Origin: JABDBL01 sp963845445
GTDB taxonomy: Bacteria; Cyanobacteriota; Vampirovibrionia; Obscuribacterales; Obscuribacteraceae
Direction: 5' to 3'
Length of the DNA stretch: 64,000 nt
NCBI GenBank assembly: GCA_963845445.1
Contig: CAWJSE010000003.1
Location: 248,001 to 312,000 of the forward strand
The notes below the pieces were generated by a model, which saw only the letters and a list, made by a program, of their open reading frames with translations, was not told the origin of the DNA and did not search any database. Below are positions 8,490 through 16,806 of the stretch, piece after piece. A program made the position numbers and the translations under genes. How positions within the stretch are numbered: the first letter of the stretch is position 1; every line of letters begins with the position of its first letter.

Positions 8490-9746
8490 TTACCCCGCTG
8501 AAAAGTTATAGGATTTCGATGTTCGATTCTTTGTTTCAGGCACAAATTTGACAATGAAAGCTAGCGAAATTAATGTCGTCAAAGCAGCAATTAGACAGGT
8601 AGCGGTAAAGCCGAGGCTATCAATTAAAATGCCCGCTAAATAGTTGCTTGCCGCAATTCCGACAGCAGTAAAAGCGTTAAAGAAGCCCTGGCTCAAATTG
8701 AAACGTCCACTGCCATATACAATATCACTGAGCATGGTTAGTCCAATAACCCCATATATACCTGCTGATAGACCGTCCAGAAATTGAGCGCCTACTAACA
8801 AAATTGGTTGCATAATCGCCGCGAAAATAAAGGCTCGCAAAGCAACCAGAACATAACAGATAAGAAATAAGCTTTTCCGACCCTTAACCGCCATTCTGCC
8901 AGCCAGGATAGCAGAAAAAATCATGACCAGCTCTGCCATAAAGATACAGCTCGTAGACCAAAGTGGCATAGTCTTGGCCGTCACGGTTGGACATACTTTG
9001 ATAATCTTCTGGATTATGATGGGCAATAGTGCTGAATTGGTTAAATGAAATAGCAATACCGCCATTAAAAAAATAAGTAGAAGATGATCAGTCAACAATG
9101 TCTTGATACTAACCGATGGCGTTGCTTGTGATCCCTCTGTAGCCATGCCTCTGGCCCAAGATTCGTTTATATCCACATTTCGAATAAGCAAAACTACCAC
9201 TATGCCCATGAAGCATAGGAACATAAACAAAAAGAGCATATTGTCCACAGCCACAAAGAGACCGCCTATGCCCACAATAATAGCTATCGTGACATTACCA
9301 GCATGATTAAAGGCGTCGTTGCGACCTAATCGGGAAGCGATATAATCATGTCCAACTAATCCCAAACTTAATGCTCCCAATGTAGGCGGGAGTAGGGCAG
9401 AAACGACTCCAATTATTACCTGTATAAGCAACACGACTTTGAAATCATGACAATAAATTATGCTTAAAATGGATGTCATAATTAGAAATAGGGCTACAGC
9501 CATCAATTCTCTTCTGCGCTTCCAGGTATCGACGAGCTGCCCCGAGGGAATATGGGACAAGGCGTTACTGAGAGCAAGAGTGGCAATAATGGCGCCAATT
9601 TGCGAGGCACTAAACCCTATATGGCTAAAATAAATTACCATGTAAGGGCCGATGCCCCCTCTCATTATAGACAAGCAAAAATTCAGCCAATCTAAAGCAA
9701 TAAGACTAAGCGATTTGTCTGACTTACTAATTGGAAGTTTAACCAC
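8490..9746 (-). CDS. MFS transporter
   Basis: Major facilitator superfamily permease of 418 residues with about twelve membrane helices. The loop between helices 2 and 3 shows the family signature in the form GQLVDTWKRRRELM (about residues 73-86). The hydrophobic pattern splits into two halves around a central polar loop near residue 200 (MATEGSQATPS). The start is a GTG six bases from the end of the NUDIX gene, so the two are probably co-transcribed on the minus strand. The substrate is unknown; the gene lies between the NUDIX gene and the secreted unknown, which gives no clear hint. Drug or metabolite export are both possible. Confidence 0.85.
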   Translation of the reverse strand: MVKLPISKSDKSLSLIALDWLNFCLSIMRGGIGPYMVIYFSHIGFSASQIGAIIATLALSNALSHIPSGQLVDTWKRRRELMAVALFLIMTSILSIIYCHDFKVVLLIQVIIGVVSALLPPTLGALSLGLVGHDYIASRLGRNDAFNHAGNVTIAIIVGIGGLFVAVDNMLFLFMFLCFMGIVVVLLIRNVDINESWARGMATEGSQATPSVSIKTLLTDHLLLIFLMAVLLFHLTNSALLPIIIQKIIKVCPTVTAKTMPLWSTSCIFMAELVMIFSAILAGRMAVKGRKSLFLICYVLVALRAFIFAAIMQPILLVGAQFLDGLSAGIYGVIGLTMLSDIVYGSGRFNLSQGFFNAFTAVGIAASNYLAGILIDSLGFTATCLIAALTTLISLAFIVKFVPETKNRTSKSYNFSAG

Positions 9747-9751
9747 AAAGA

Positions 9752-10252
9752 TTAGCGGGGGTCCAGAATAAATTGCAGGCGCTCTAGAAGCTGAAGTTGA
9801 TCTTGATGAATCGCTTTCATAGCTCTTTCGAGCGGCATAAATTTGGCCTTATCCACTTCCCAAGAAATATTCTTTGGAGTTGCTCCTAGCGGTGCCTGCC
9901 CATAGAAACAATGCACGCGTTTGCGACGATTGCTGTAATCAATATAACCAAGCGGTTTTAACGCTTCAGGGACTACACCTGTTTCTTCTATAGTCTCGCG
10001 GCGAGCAGTATCCTCAAAAGACTCTAGTTTCTCAGGCTGCCCTTTAGGTATACTCCAAGCTGTTTTGCGATTGTAATTACCAGCCGGATGTACCAATAAA
10101 ACTTCAAGCCTATCCTTTCTTTTCCTGTACAGCAGAGTGCCGGCTGTGTTCTTCGTTGCACTCTTTCTTGCGTGACTACTGAACTGCTTATTTTCGATCA
10201 ATGCCTTGTTTTTTGGATTTTTCAACATTATTTCTTTAGAGTCTTTATACAT
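9752..10252 (-). CDS. NUDIX hydrolase
   Basis: Hydrolase of nucleoside diphosphates linked to another moiety. The Nudix box GX5EX7REUXEEXGU is complete: G and E in GQPEKLE, then RRETIEETGV near residues 85-94. The layout (AGTLLYRKR, PKGQPEKLES, NRRKRVHCFYG, WEVDKAKFMPLERA) resembles the small Ap4A/diadenosine-type or NTP pyrophosphohydrolase NUDIX proteins that begin with SAGTLLYR. It has 166 residues, with a lysine-rich N-terminal extension of about 35 residues before the fold; a start further in is possible. It is divergent from mgtE, with 90 bases between them. The substrate is not determined. Confidence 0.88.
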   Translation of the reverse strand: MYKDSKEIMLKNPKNKALIENKQFSSHARKSATKNTAGTLLYRKRKDRLEVLLVHPAGNYNRKTAWSIPKGQPEKLESFEDTARRETIEETGVVPEALKPLGYIDYSNRRKRVHCFYGQAPLGATPKNISWEVDKAKFMPLERAMKAIHQDQLQLLERLQFILDPR

Positions 10253-10342
10253 GTATTATAGTAGCATGTCTACAGTCCAGGCTGATTTTCACAGTAAACT
10301 AGGTAGAATCAAATTAATTTCCAATACTCTAAATAATCAATC

Positions 10343-11671
10343 ATGGTAACAACGGAACAACCAGAGGTAAATCTTACTCGATCCCAATTAAGGGAAATGT
10401 GGTCAGAGTTATCTGCTGAAGAACAAGTAAATAGTTTTAAAAAGTTGTCTGCCCTGGATGCAGCTAAGTTTTTCGCAGATTTAGAAACGCATCATCAGGC
10501 GCGCATTATTTTAGCTTTACCTATACATGAACGCAGATTATGGCTGAGATCTCTCGATCCAGATGATGCGGCAGATGTAGTTCAAGAAACTAAAGAAGAA
10601 GAACGACAAGCTCTACTCGACATGCTAGATCCCTCTACTCGCACTGAGGTTTTCGCACTTCTGGCTTATGCTGAAGACGAAGCTGGTGGCGTAATGAATC
10701 CGCGCTATGTTCAGGTCCGGCCTGATATGAGCGTAGGCGAAGCTATTATCTATTTTAGAAAACAAGCCCGTACTCAACAGGAAACAATTTATTATATTTA
10801 TGTTCTGGATAATGAGCAGCGCCTAGTTGGCACAATATCCATGCGCGAATTATTATTGGCTGCTCCTGAGCTGCAGGTTCAGGACGTTATGCGTACTCAA
10901 CTTATCACTATTGCTGAGAACTTAGATCAAGAAGAAATAGCTAGTTTATTGAGTGAAAATTCTTTATTGGCTTTGCCAGTAGTGGATAAACGCGGACACA
11001 TGAAAGGTGTTGTAACAGTCAACGACGTAGTAGATGTTGTACAAGAAGAAGCCACAGAAGATATTCAAAAGATGGGCGGTAGCCAATCTTTGGACGCGCC
11101 TTATTTACAGATTACAGTTGCCCAGATGGTTAAGAAGCGAGCTGGTTGGCTCACTGTATTGTTCATAGGTGAAATGTTAACTGCCAGCACAATGCAGTTC
11201 TATGAATCGGAAATTGCCAAAGCGGTTGTACTCGCGCTGTTTCTTCCACTTATCATAAGCAGTGGTGGCAATGCCGGATCGCAAGCTTCTACTCTGGTGA
11301 TTAGAGCGATGGCTCTGGGAGAAGTACGTGGGCGCGATTGCCTTCGTGTAATCAAAAGAGAGTTCCTGATTGGCATCGCCTTAGGAAGTATTCTAGCGGT
11401 TATTGGCTTAATACGCGTAATCCTGTGGCCATTTGCTTCTATAGTTTATGGTAAGTATTTCGTCGCAATCGGCATCGCTGTGGCGGTAAGCATAGCTGGG
11501 GTCGTCTTATGGGGGGCCTTGATAGGCTCATTTTTGCCTTTTGTTCTGAAAAAAGTGGGCTTGGACCCGGCCAGCGCCTCGGCTCCCTTTGTTGCCACTT
11601 TAGTAGATGTTACTGGACTGATTATATATTTCACCGTGGCCAGCTTCTTTCTGCATGGGGCTCTTCTATAA
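10343..11671 (+). CDS. mgtE: Magnesium transporter MgtE
   Basis: Mg2+-gated magnesium channel of the inner membrane. At 442 residues it has the usual architecture: an N-terminal superhelical domain (1-130, with LDPDDAADVVQE), a CBS pair (about 130-250, with GVMNPRYVQVRPD and LVGTISMRELL), a connecting helix, and a five-helix membrane domain containing the selectivity-related GGNAGSQASTLVIRAMALGE (about 311-330) and a C-terminal SAPFVATLVDVTG. The start is an ATG. The upstream gap of 90 bases is too short for an M-box riboswitch, so regulation is probably through the CBS domains themselves. Confidence 0.96.
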   Translation: MVTTEQPEVNLTRSQLREMWSELSAEEQVNSFKKLSALDAAKFFADLETHHQARIILALPIHERRLWLRSLDPDDAADVVQETKEEERQALLDMLDPSTRTEVFALLAYAEDEAGGVMNPRYVQVRPDMSVGEAIIYFRKQARTQQETIYYIYVLDNEQRLVGTISMRELLLAAPELQVQDVMRTQLITIAENLDQEEIASLLSENSLLALPVVDKRGHMKGVVTVNDVVDVVQEEATEDIQKMGGSQSLDAPYLQITVAQMVKKRAGWLTVLFIGEMLTASTMQFYESEIAKAVVLALFLPLIISSGGNAGSQASTLVIRAMALGEVRGRDCLRVIKREFLIGIALGSILAVIGLIRVILWPFASIVYGKYFVAIGIAVAVSIAGVVLWGALIGSFLPFVLKKVGLDPASASAPFVATLVDVTGLIIYFTVASFFLHGALL

Positions 11672-11749
11672 GAGCGCTGCCTCGGCTCATCCTTCACCTC
11701 GTACGCGCGTATCCTTTTCGCTATGCTTGCGTACGCCTAAAGAACGGCA

Positions 11750-12010
11750 CTAACAACAGTTCCCTTTGCCTTCATTATTCTCTGCCGTCGCGCTGCAATC
11801 GGCTCTAAGTAATAATTTCGCAAGCAAGGAAACGGCTTTGTCATCAAAGTTATTTTTGTGCAAAGCTTCTTCTAATAAAATGCGTTCTTGAGCTGAGACT
11901 TGTCCATCAGCTAATATAATTTCTCTTACTACTTTTGCTTCGTAATAAGATGCCTTATGTCCTTCGCGCAGACATTCCTTTAAAGCATCCTGCAGAGTTT
12001 TAATAGCCAC
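11750..12010 (-). CDS. Small TerB-like hypothetical protein
   Basis: The likely start is GTG at 12010, preceded by a strong AGGAGG (12017-12024 on the + strand), giving 86 residues starting VAIKTLQDALKEC. A longer frame reaches 12109, but its extra N-terminus would overlap the divergent rhodanese gene. The core reads VVREIILADGQVSAQERILLEEAL, which resembles helices of the TerB-like fold (helix, ADG turn, helix with an acidic end). The C-terminus is short and ends NCC. It is cytoplasmic. TerB-like membership is a suggestion from pattern only; no function is claimed. Confidence 0.5.
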   Translation of the reverse strand: MAIKTLQDALKECLREGHKASYYEAKVVREIILADGQVSAQERILLEEALHKNNFDDKAVSLLAKLLLRADCSATAENNEGKGNCC

Positions 12011-12075
12011 GTCACTTCCTCCTAAATTATAGTTTCGAGATTGTATTAGAATTAACCATAATAAGGATCTACCAC

Positions 12076-12423
12076 ATGACAATAGAAAGTAAAGCAGCAG
12101 AAATTTCACCTAAAGAACTTAAGGCAAAGTTGGATGCCGGGAATAAACTAACACTTTTAGATGTTCGCGAACCGCATGAGCTACTTATTGCTTCTATTAC
12201 AGCCCCGCACATATTGCACATTAGAATGCAAGAACTGGCCGACAGGGTATCCGAATTGTCAGATTATAAAGATAAAGATTTGGTGGTTTATTGTCGGTCC
12301 GGTGGGCGCAGCGGCCGTTGTACTGAATTTCTAACAGCACAAGGCTTTAATAAGGTATTGAATTTAACTGGCGGTATTTTGTCTTGGGCAGATAATGTTG
12401 ATCCGTCGTTGACAAAATATTAA
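12076..12423 (+). CDS. Rhodanese-like sulfurtransferase domain protein
   Basis: Single-domain rhodanese of 115 residues. LLDVREPHEL is at about 27-36, and the active-site loop CRSGGRS begins with the catalytic cysteine C73. LTGGILSWA near the C-terminus completes the fold. Such proteins carry persulfide sulfur for thiosulfate or cysteine sulfur handling, tRNA thiolation or cofactor assembly. There is no signal peptide, so it is cytoplasmic. The start is an ATG with AAGGA upstream. It is divergent from the TerB-like gene and convergent with the secreted TPR-like protein gene, nine bases away. The sulfur acceptor is unknown. Confidence 0.9.
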   Translation: MTIESKAAEISPKELKAKLDAGNKLTLLDVREPHELLIASITAPHILHIRMQELADRVSELSDYKDKDLVVYCRSGGRSGRCTEFLTAQGFNKVLNLTGGILSWADNVDPSLTKY

Positions 12424-12431
12424 CGAGCCAG

Positions 12432-13085
12432 CTAGTGGACTTGTCCCTCTGGTTTGTGTCCAACTATAGTGCCAGCAACTTGGTCCGTATAAGGCATACA
12501 AACACGCTTTAAATAATGATTATCGGTCTCTAAAGTCTTTGGTGCGTAACCGGTCAATTTTGTTAGAGCTCGTTTGGCCGTAATCGACCTTTCTTCATCG
12601 TTAAATAAATCGCCACAAGGACTAATACCCCTAAAGCGCATACCCTTTTCGTCACCAAAGCGATTACGCATAACAATAAGCCATTCTTCTACACATTGAT
12701 TAAACAATGTAGGGTCTCTTTCAGTTTGGCTGCGCAATTTGTCTTCTAAAACCTGAGCATATAGTAAATGCGCATCTATATCGTCGTTATCTATAGCCAA
12801 TGAGCGTTTTACTTTACGCAATGCCGTTGCCGTATCGTCACTGCGCATACTTTCTTCAGCTTCTAAAAATAGCATGCGGGCCGAGCGACGATTGATCTCA
12901 ATCGAACCATATTCGTCTTGGGCATATCCGTGCGCATGTCCAGGAGCTGAGCCGCTGGCATTATTAACCGTGTGCCCTGAATCTTCTTGCTCTTGTTGAG
13001 AAGATTCATCCGATGCGGCCATAGCACTGCCGGTACAAAGAATAATACTGCTAAACAATAATAATAATAACGGCACTGTTTTCAC
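12432..13085 (-). CDS. Secreted TPR-like protein
   Basis: Exported protein of 217 residues with a clear Sec signal peptide (VPLLLLLFSSIILCTGSAMA, cleavage after AMA). The leucines are partly coded by a TTA triplet run near 13058-13072. After an acidic, His/Gly/Ser-rich spacer (residues 25-62) comes a helical segment resembling one or two TPRs (ARMLFLEAEESMRSDDTATA then LRKVKRSLAIDNDDIDAHLL). The C-terminal third contains two cysteines (SPCGDL, VCMPYTD) and is not recognised. The likely location is periplasmic. Its function is unknown; TPRs suggest protein-protein contacts. Confidence 0.6.
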   Translation of the reverse strand: MKTVPLLLLLFSSIILCTGSAMAASDESSQQEQEDSGHTVNNASGSAPGHAHGYAQDEYGSIEINRRSARMLFLEAEESMRSDDTATALRKVKRSLAIDNDDIDAHLLYAQVLEDKLRSQTERDPTLFNQCVEEWLIVMRNRFGDEKGMRFRGISPCGDLFNDEERSITAKRALTKLTGYAPKTLETDNHYLKRVCMPYTDQVAGTIVGHKPEGQVH

Positions 13086-13136
13086 CTAATTCAATCATTT
13101 CCATATACTACATTGCATCTAAAATATATAAACTGC

Positions 13137-13571
13137 TCATTGAACTGAAGTAGTACCCTCACGATTAATCTGAACACTAGCAGTTCGCCCTCCCTTAGCA
13201 ATAATAAAAGAGGCTGGAGCTATAGGCAAACCACCATCGTTGAAGGTTACCGAACCAGCAATGCTAACCCCACTGGGGAGGATCACTTGCTCAATGGTCT
13301 TTGACCCGCTTTGGATTAAGTAAGAACTTGGCTCATTCATTGTGGGTGGAGCACTCGTTACAGCAACGCTTAGATGAAAATCGCGAGCAATCTCTTTGGC
13401 TTTAATCAAATCTTTGACTAGATCAGCCGCAGTGTTTTGCACCATCAAAGCTGTACCCGCGGTATCTACGATACGATAAGCAAAGAAGGGAATAACCACT
13501 AGCATCGCCGCAAATACTAGTGTTTCAAACTTGCGAATTATTGGTGGCCAAACTGATCTAGATTCTGTCAT
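13137..13571 (-). CDS. GspH/FimT-like pseudopilin-type membrane-anchored protein
   Basis: A 144-residue protein with one N-terminal hydrophobic helix (about 17-42, KFETLVFAAMLVVIPFFAYR) and a soluble C-terminal domain of short strands ending ASFIIAKGGRTASVQINREG. That ending resembles the last strands of GspH/FimT minor pseudopilins. The classical prepilin peptidase site (Gly before Phe, then Glu at +5) is not clearly present: the residue before Phe is Lys. It may therefore be a divergent pseudopilin that is not processed, or an unrelated anchored protein. No type II secretion or type IV pilus genes are next to it. Low to moderate confidence. Confidence 0.45.
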   Translation of the reverse strand: MTESRSVWPPIIRKFETLVFAAMLVVIPFFAYRIVDTAGTALMVQNTAADLVKDLIKAKEIARDFHLSVAVTSAPPTMNEPSSYLIQSGSKTIEQVILPSGVSIAGSVTFNDGGLPIAPASFIIAKGGRTASVQINREGTTSVQ

Positions 13572-13673
13572 TTTTTAATCCAAGAAATTTAATTACTTTG
13601 AGCCTAACCAACCTAGTATAGAATGCCAATGAGAGTTATTAAAGACATGTATCATCTTTGCATCTAACCAATT

Positions 13674-14111
13674 TTAAGCTGAAGACGGTGGGACATTGCG
13701 ATCAAGAAATTTTTGCAAAACTATAGCCGCCGCCTGACGGTCAACGAGATCTTTCCTATGACCTGTTTTCACGCCTTGAATAGTCAATGTACGGATAGCA
13801 GATATTGTAGTTAAACGCTCATCTTCATAAACAACAACTAGACCTGTTGACCGAGCTAATTTTCGCCCAAAAGCTTTTGCCTTTTCAGCCTGTCCACCAG
13901 TTGAACCATCCATATTCAGAGGCAATCCGACCACTATTTGTACTACGCCATGGCGCTGAGCTATTTGTGCGATTTTGTTCACATCTTGTTCAATATTTAC
14001 TCGCTGTATTGTCTCTAAGCCACCAGCGGTAATGCCAAGTGGATCTGAAAGAGCAACGCCTATTCGTTTGTCGCCCACATCTAAACCAAGTATTCGCTGT
14101 TTTATATTCAT
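13674..14111 (-). CDS. ruvX: RuvX/YqgF Holliday junction resolvase-like protein
   Basis: RNase H-fold protein of the YqgF family, implicated in 16S rRNA 5'-end maturation and proposed as a Holliday junction resolvase. At 145 residues it has the family motifs ILGLDVGDKRIGVALSDP (residues 7-24), VVGLPLNMDG near 61-70 and EDERLTT near 97-103, plus the conserved D in RKDLVDRQAAAIVLQ. The start ATG is 95 bases from the divergent sixA gene. It is cytoplasmic and appears intact. Confidence 0.95.
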   Translation of the reverse strand: MNIKQRILGLDVGDKRIGVALSDPLGITAGGLETIQRVNIEQDVNKIAQIAQRHGVVQIVVGLPLNMDGSTGGQAEKAKAFGRKLARSTGLVVVYEDERLTTISAIRTLTIQGVKTGHRKDLVDRQAAAIVLQKFLDRNVPPSSA

Positions 14112-14206
14112 TTGAATCTACAAATTATTACCCAGTTGCGATTAGTCCTAGTTATAATTATTGCTTCTATTTTGCAGAATACTAGGGGGCATCAAAATAA
14201 ACCACG

Positions 14207-14707
14207 ATGAAGCTTTATTTATTGCGTCATGGCATTGCAGTTGATCACATAGGCGGCGAGATTAAGAACGATTGGCAGCGTCCCCTTACTAAAGAGGGAA
14301 ATGAAGAAACTAAGGCGGTGGCTTTAGGACTAAAAAGAATTGGCGTTAAGGCAGACTTAATTGTAAGTAGCCCTTTAGTGAGAGCCAAGCAAACTGCAGA
14401 GATTGTTATGCAAGTTTTAGCTAAGGAAAGTGAAGTGCAAATAACTGAAGCATTAGCACCAGGGGGTTTGTCCTCCGATTTATATATTTTTCTCAAACAA
14501 TCTGTTCAAAAAGAAAATATATTTTTGGTTGGACACGAGCCAGACATCAGTCGCTTAGCAGGTAATCTGCTTTGGTCGGGGCCTGAGCTATATATGCCTT
14601 TCAAAAAAGCTGGCATTTGTCGTATTGATATCGTGGATATACCGCCCACCAGGCCAGGCGTTTTAAAGTGGTTTATGAGTCCCAAAATATTATGCTTGCT
14701 AGCTTAA
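14207..14707 (+). CDS. sixA: Phosphohistidine phosphatase SixA
   Basis: Histidine-phosphatase superfamily protein of 166 residues. The catalytic RHG is at residues 7-9 (MKLYLLRHGIA); the second catalytic histidine is in LVGHEPDIS near residue 110. The segment VSSPLVRAKQTAEIV and the C-terminal half match SixA, which removes phosphate from phosphohistidine in signalling or PTS proteins. The start is an ATG with AGGGGG about 12 bases upstream. It is convergent with the DUF3465-like gene. The partner phosphoprotein is unknown here. Confidence 0.88.
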   Translation: MKLYLLRHGIAVDHIGGEIKNDWQRPLTKEGNEETKAVALGLKRIGVKADLIVSSPLVRAKQTAEIVMQVLAKESEVQITEALAPGGLSSDLYIFLKQSVQKENIFLVGHEPDISRLAGNLLWSGPELYMPFKKAGICRIDIVDIPPTRPGVLKWFMSPKILCLLA

Positions 14708-14711
14708 AATG

Positions 14712-15185
14712 TTACTGATAGCGGACATTATTAAAGTCAATCCAGCCATCAACATGCTTAGGTGTATCGCTATGGTGGGTCCAATGGATCAACCCACCAA
14801 GCTTATTCCAGATATACTCACCACGTATAGAAACAATATCCCCTGCTCCAAGAGGCACCCGTGGTGCCATCTTTAAATCATGGGCAATTAGCACTGTTGA
14901 ACCATTTGAAAGTTCAATCAAAAAGCGTTCATGGGGTAAACCTTTCACGTCTTCTGGCAACAATTTCTTCACTCGAGCAGTGACACACACCTCGACTTGA
15001 ATAGCGTGTTGCGCTTGGGCAGCAAGAACGGCACTGTCGTCCAAAGGAACACCCAATCTCTGAACTTTGGAATTAGGGACAGTTTTAAACGTTTGAGCAA
15101 ATAGCGGTGGAAGCAAAATGTTGCAGAGAAAAACTATAAAACTCGGCACTAATAGCGCGATTCGCACCCTTTTAAAATTAATCAT
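14712..15185 (-). CDS. DUF3465-like exported protein
   Basis: The frame is open up to 15398, but the likely start is ATG 15185, which begins a signal peptide (FKRVRIALLVPSFIVFLCNI, then LLPPLFAQ) and has GGAGG upstream. The longer version would overlap the divergent gene at 15305. The resulting protein has 157 residues. The mature part carries KKLLPEDVKGLPHERFLIEL, LIAHDLKMAPRVPL, GEYIWNKLGGLIHWTHH and HVDGWIDFNNVRYQ, a pattern I associate with DUF3465, a small beta-barrel (OB-like) family. It is probably periplasmic. The biochemical role is unknown. Confidence 0.7.
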   Translation of the reverse strand: MINFKRVRIALLVPSFIVFLCNILLPPLFAQTFKTVPNSKVQRLGVPLDDSAVLAAQAQHAIQVEVCVTARVKKLLPEDVKGLPHERFLIELSNGSTVLIAHDLKMAPRVPLGAGDIVSIRGEYIWNKLGGLIHWTHHSDTPKHVDGWIDFNNVRYQ

Positions 15186-15304
15186 TAGCCGATAGCTACC
15201 TCCATTTAAAGCTAAATTATAGCCTGCAATAGCCCGTTGGCCTTGGCAGTGAGGAATATGTGGTATATAGTGAGCAATTATAAGGAGGCCTAGCAGAATT
15301 AGAA

Positions 15305-16408
15305 ATGCTCTCTTCCATTTATCTGACTGGTGGTAGCACCGAACCTTACCCAAATCCTTATGCAGAGGTATCAGCTCCTTATGCTGACTGGCGTTCACTT
15401 GCGGTGAATAAATTACAGAGCCATGGGCTTAGAGTGGTAAACCCCTTAGAATTCGCCTGGAGTGATTTTGGTACAAGTGAACCAGCGATCGACATAATAG
15501 ATTTAGAAAAAAACATAGATGAGAGGGTGCAACGTTCTCTTGACCTGATCGACCAATGTGATGGTTTGCTGGCTAATTTAAACAGACCAAATTATGGCAC
15601 AGCCATGGAAATCTTCTATGCCTTTAGACATCACAAAATGGTCACGGTAGTTGGGCAAACACCCTTCAGTCCTTGGGTTCTATCACATTCGCAAGCACGC
15701 TTTGCCAATATAGAGCACGCTCTAGAATATATCATAGGTGAACAGTCTCACTCCGAACCGCTTCTCTGGGCTCTTCAATATGAAGCTCTTCTGGCAGAAC
15801 GTTATGAAGAATTGCCTAAAGCTGGTGAACCAGATTATAAGTTTATTGGTGGCGAGATACCCGTTTTAGTATTGGCACCACATGCAACTGCATATTTCAG
15901 AGATGGAGAATTCAAAGAAGCTGAGACTTTTACTGGCAGCATGACAGCTTTGCTTAATAGACTGTCCGGCAGCCACGCTTTAATTACCAATTATTGTTGC
16001 GTCGCAGATCCCCTCTCATATTCGGAAACACCATTTTGTCGAGCACTGACCGATATTGTAAAAGCTGGTCAAATAGGTTTTGCAATTATTCTTTTAGGGG
16101 CACCCTGGAAAGAGAATCCCGGCTTACAAATCCAATTCAAAGACGAAAAAACAGAAGAAGATTTCGCCAATCGTCTTAAATTAGAATTTTTGCCATTCGA
16201 CCAAGCAAGTGGTATTAATTTTGATCCAGAATTGGGAAATCTACCGTTCTTTATCAACGATGAGCTCTCCGTACCCACTTTGATCATAAGAATGCACAAA
16301 CGATATCGCATGCCGCGCCTGCAAACGGCTGATTTTTCTATTCTCATTAAAGCCTTAAGTCACTACCTGCAAAATATAGGCCTGCAATTATTACGGGGAC
16401 AAAAGTAA
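15305..16408 (+). CDS. Two-domain protein: deoxyribosyltransferase-like plus N-formylglutamate-amidohydrolase-like
   Basis: 367 residues. The N-terminal half (1-145) has the nucleoside 2-deoxyribosyltransferase-like pattern: IYLTGG at the start, DLIDQCDGLLANLNRPNYGT near 80-99, the Glu in TAMEIFYAF, and MVTVVGQ. The C-terminal half (about 180-367) starts IPVLVLAPHATAYFRDGEFK and continues EAETFTGSMTALLNRL, DPLSYSETPF and IIRMHKRY, resembling the N-formylglutamate amidohydrolase fold with its PH and RxxxE metal-site region. A single protein with both parts is unusual. It could act in nucleotide salvage, nucleotide sanitation or a signalling role; this cannot be decided. The cutA gene starts 3 bases after its stop, so the two form one operon. 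Confidence 0.6.
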   Translation: MLSSIYLTGGSTEPYPNPYAEVSAPYADWRSLAVNKLQSHGLRVVNPLEFAWSDFGTSEPAIDIIDLEKNIDERVQRSLDLIDQCDGLLANLNRPNYGTAMEIFYAFRHHKMVTVVGQTPFSPWVLSHSQARFANIEHALEYIIGEQSHSEPLLWALQYEALLAERYEELPKAGEPDYKFIGGEIPVLVLAPHATAYFRDGEFKEAETFTGSMTALLNRLSGSHALITNYCCVADPLSYSETPFCRALTDIVKAGQIGFAIILLGAPWKENPGLQIQFKDEKTEEDFANRLKLEFLPFDQASGINFDPELGNLPFFINDELSVPTLIIRMHKRYRMPRLQTADFSILIKALSHYLQNIGLQLLRGQK

Positions 16409-16410
16409 AG

Positions 16411-16731
16411 ATGGCTAATGAAATTGTGGTTTTTGTTAGCTGTCCCGAATCCATCGCAGAGTCTATAGCCACACCATTAGTCCAAGAGAAAATAGCTGCT
16501 TGCGTCTCAATTTTGCCGACCACAAAATCAATTTATATGTGGCAGGGTAAACTATGTCAGGAAAGAGAAGCTTTGTTGTTCATAAAGACCAACCGTACCA
16601 ACTTTAATGCTATAGAAAAACGCATTAAAGAACTCCATAACTATGAAGTACCAGAAATAATCGCACTATCAATCGAGGCAGGATATGCACCATATCTAGC
16701 TTGGCTAAACAATAGTCTGGTTGAAATCTGA
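16411..16731 (+). CDS. cutA: Divalent-cation tolerance protein CutA
   Basis: Trimeric PII-like ferredoxin-fold protein, named for a copper tolerance phenotype; its real ligand is still uncertain. At 106 residues it has the family pattern ACVSILPTTKSIYMWQGKL near 30-49, the acidic ALLFIKTNRTNF and the conserved HNYEVPEIIALSI near 75-87, ending with YLAWLNNS. It is immediately downstream of the deoxyribosyltransferase-like fusion gene (2-base gap). It is cytoplasmic and intact. Confidence 0.95.
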   Translation: MANEIVVFVSCPESIAESIATPLVQEKIAACVSILPTTKSIYMWQGKLCQEREALLFIKTNRTNFNAIEKRIKELHNYEVPEIIALSIEAGYAPYLAWLNNSLVEI

Positions 16732-16752
16732 ACACAAAGAACGTAGATAGAG

Positions 16753-16781
16753 TTTGGTTACTCTGTCCAAATGCGTATAAT
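16753..16781 (+). promoter_or_regulatory. likely promoter of the acyl-CoA ligase gene
   Basis: A perfect -10 TATAAT at 16776-16781 is preceded, after 17 bases, by a weak -35 (TTTGGT, 16753-16758). It lies 25 bases before the TTG start of the ligase, and AGGGGA provides the ribosome-binding site. Confidence 0.5.
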
Positions 16782-16806
16782 TATATTGGACACCTAGGGG
16801 ACAAAA

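Noticed and set aside
11701..11734. GTACGC...GCGTAC hairpin after mgtE as a terminator
   Set aside because: The 6-bp stem encloses a long loop and has no T-run on either strand, so the evidence is too weak.
13058..13072. TTA triplet run in the signal peptide of the secreted TPR-like protein
   Set aside because: It codes for the leucine core of a signal peptide and keeps the frame; nothing suggests a regulatory role.
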